A stretch of DNA of 62,611 bases from Oxalobacter formigenes (GTDB taxonomy: Bacteria > Pseudomonadota > Gammaproteobacteria > Burkholderiales > Burkholderiaceae_D). The translations under genes were made by a program, and so were the position numbers. Within the stretch, counting starts at the first letter, position 1; every line of letters starts with the position of its first letter. The stretch lies in NCBI RefSeq assembly GCF_027158485.1, contig NZ_JAMKYJ010000014.1; one strand, written 5' to 3'. This document shows, in pieces, positions 62,562 to 62,611 of the stretch. The notes beneath the pieces were generated by a model. That model ran no database searches. It was not told the origin of the DNA and saw nothing but the letters and a program-made list of their open reading frames with translations.

Positions 62562-62588
62562 GCTGCGAATGGTCGAGCCATTCGCAGC
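62562..62588 (-). repeat. Hairpin upstream of rpsJ
   Basis: GCTGCGAATGG (62562-62572) and CCATTCGCAGC (62578-62588) form a perfect 11-base stem with loop TCGAG. It lies between rpsJ and whatever gene precedes it outside the window. No U run follows, so it may be an attenuator or processing site and not a full terminator. Confidence 0.6.
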
Positions 62589-62611
62589 ATTTAATAAATT
62601 ACCGACGCAAC

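Noticed and set aside
62599..62611. Possible last codons (L-R-R-stop) of an upstream minus-strand gene
   Set aside because: Three codons cannot identify a gene, and the ending does not match the usual elongation factor Tu terminus expected there.
1..62611. tRNA, rRNA, CRISPR arrays, insertion sequences or prophage
   Set aside because: I looked for cloverleaf ends, transposase or integrase frames, terminal inverted repeats and regularly spaced repeats and saw none that I could support.

Overview
This window looks like a core-genome segment of a betaproteobacterium in the order Burkholderiales. It most resembles an Oxalobacteraceae member such as Oxalobacter. The grounds are family-typical gene orders (exbB-exbD-lpxK-ycaR-kdsB-adk; ftsY-ftsE-ftsX-rpoH; lptM-lysA-engB; the S10-spc-alpha ribosomal cluster with infA between secY and rpmJ) and a base composition near 50 percent GC, low for the order. 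The genus is an inference, because no rRNA gene is present. I see no tRNA, rRNA, CRISPR array, insertion sequence or prophage.

Layout. 1-2700: ychF, then an AT-rich orphan HNH-type gene, ending at a bidirectional terminator. 2720-6964 (minus): two M16 peptidases, rsmD, coaD and a 2[4Fe-4S] ferredoxin. 7036-10840 (plus): ftsY, ftsE, ftsX and rpoH; rpoH has a perfect CIRCE operator in its promoter. 10839-13027: a BioC-like methyltransferase (minus), divergent from comF-trmL. 13100-19763 (minus): the heat-shock operon grpE-dnaK-dnaJ with a textbook sigma32 promoter, then recN and nadK. 20095-21117: hrcA, encoding the repressor that should bind the CIRCE upstream of rpoH. 21121-32375: pyrF, a DMT exporter, a PAS-GGDEF protein, a proton-pumping pyrophosphatase, adk, the kdsB/lpxK envelope operon, exbBD and argH. 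32502-37790: ilvD, lgt, recX-recA with an SOS box, and a DUF2889 gene. 37984-47802: xseA, dgt, a fused aroK-aroB, mrcA, lptM, lysA, engB and a polyprenol-kinase-like membrane protein. 47826-62541 (minus): cutA, then the S10-spc-alpha ribosomal supercluster from rpsJ to rplQ.

How the genes work together. The clearest system is heat-shock control. HrcA (20095-21117) should bind the CIRCE at 9845-9871 and repress rpoH. RpoH should in turn read the sigma32 promoter at 17088-17115 that drives grpE-dnaK-dnaJ. All three layers lie within 12 kb, so HrcA would sit above the sigma factor instead of acting on chaperone genes in parallel. A second theme is envelope biogenesis (lpxK, kdsB, lgt, mrcA, lptM, exbBD, ftsEX). 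The third is translation: the ribosomal supercluster has unusually wide, hairpin-containing gaps between rpsJ and rplC and between rpsQ and rplN.

I did not find a clearly undescribed multi-gene system. The best candidates for follow-up are the HrcA-over-RpoH hierarchy, the in-frame aroK-aroB fusion where a pilMNOPQ cluster would be expected, the AT-rich HNH gene, the polyprenol-kinase-like gene and the structured gaps in the ribosomal cluster.
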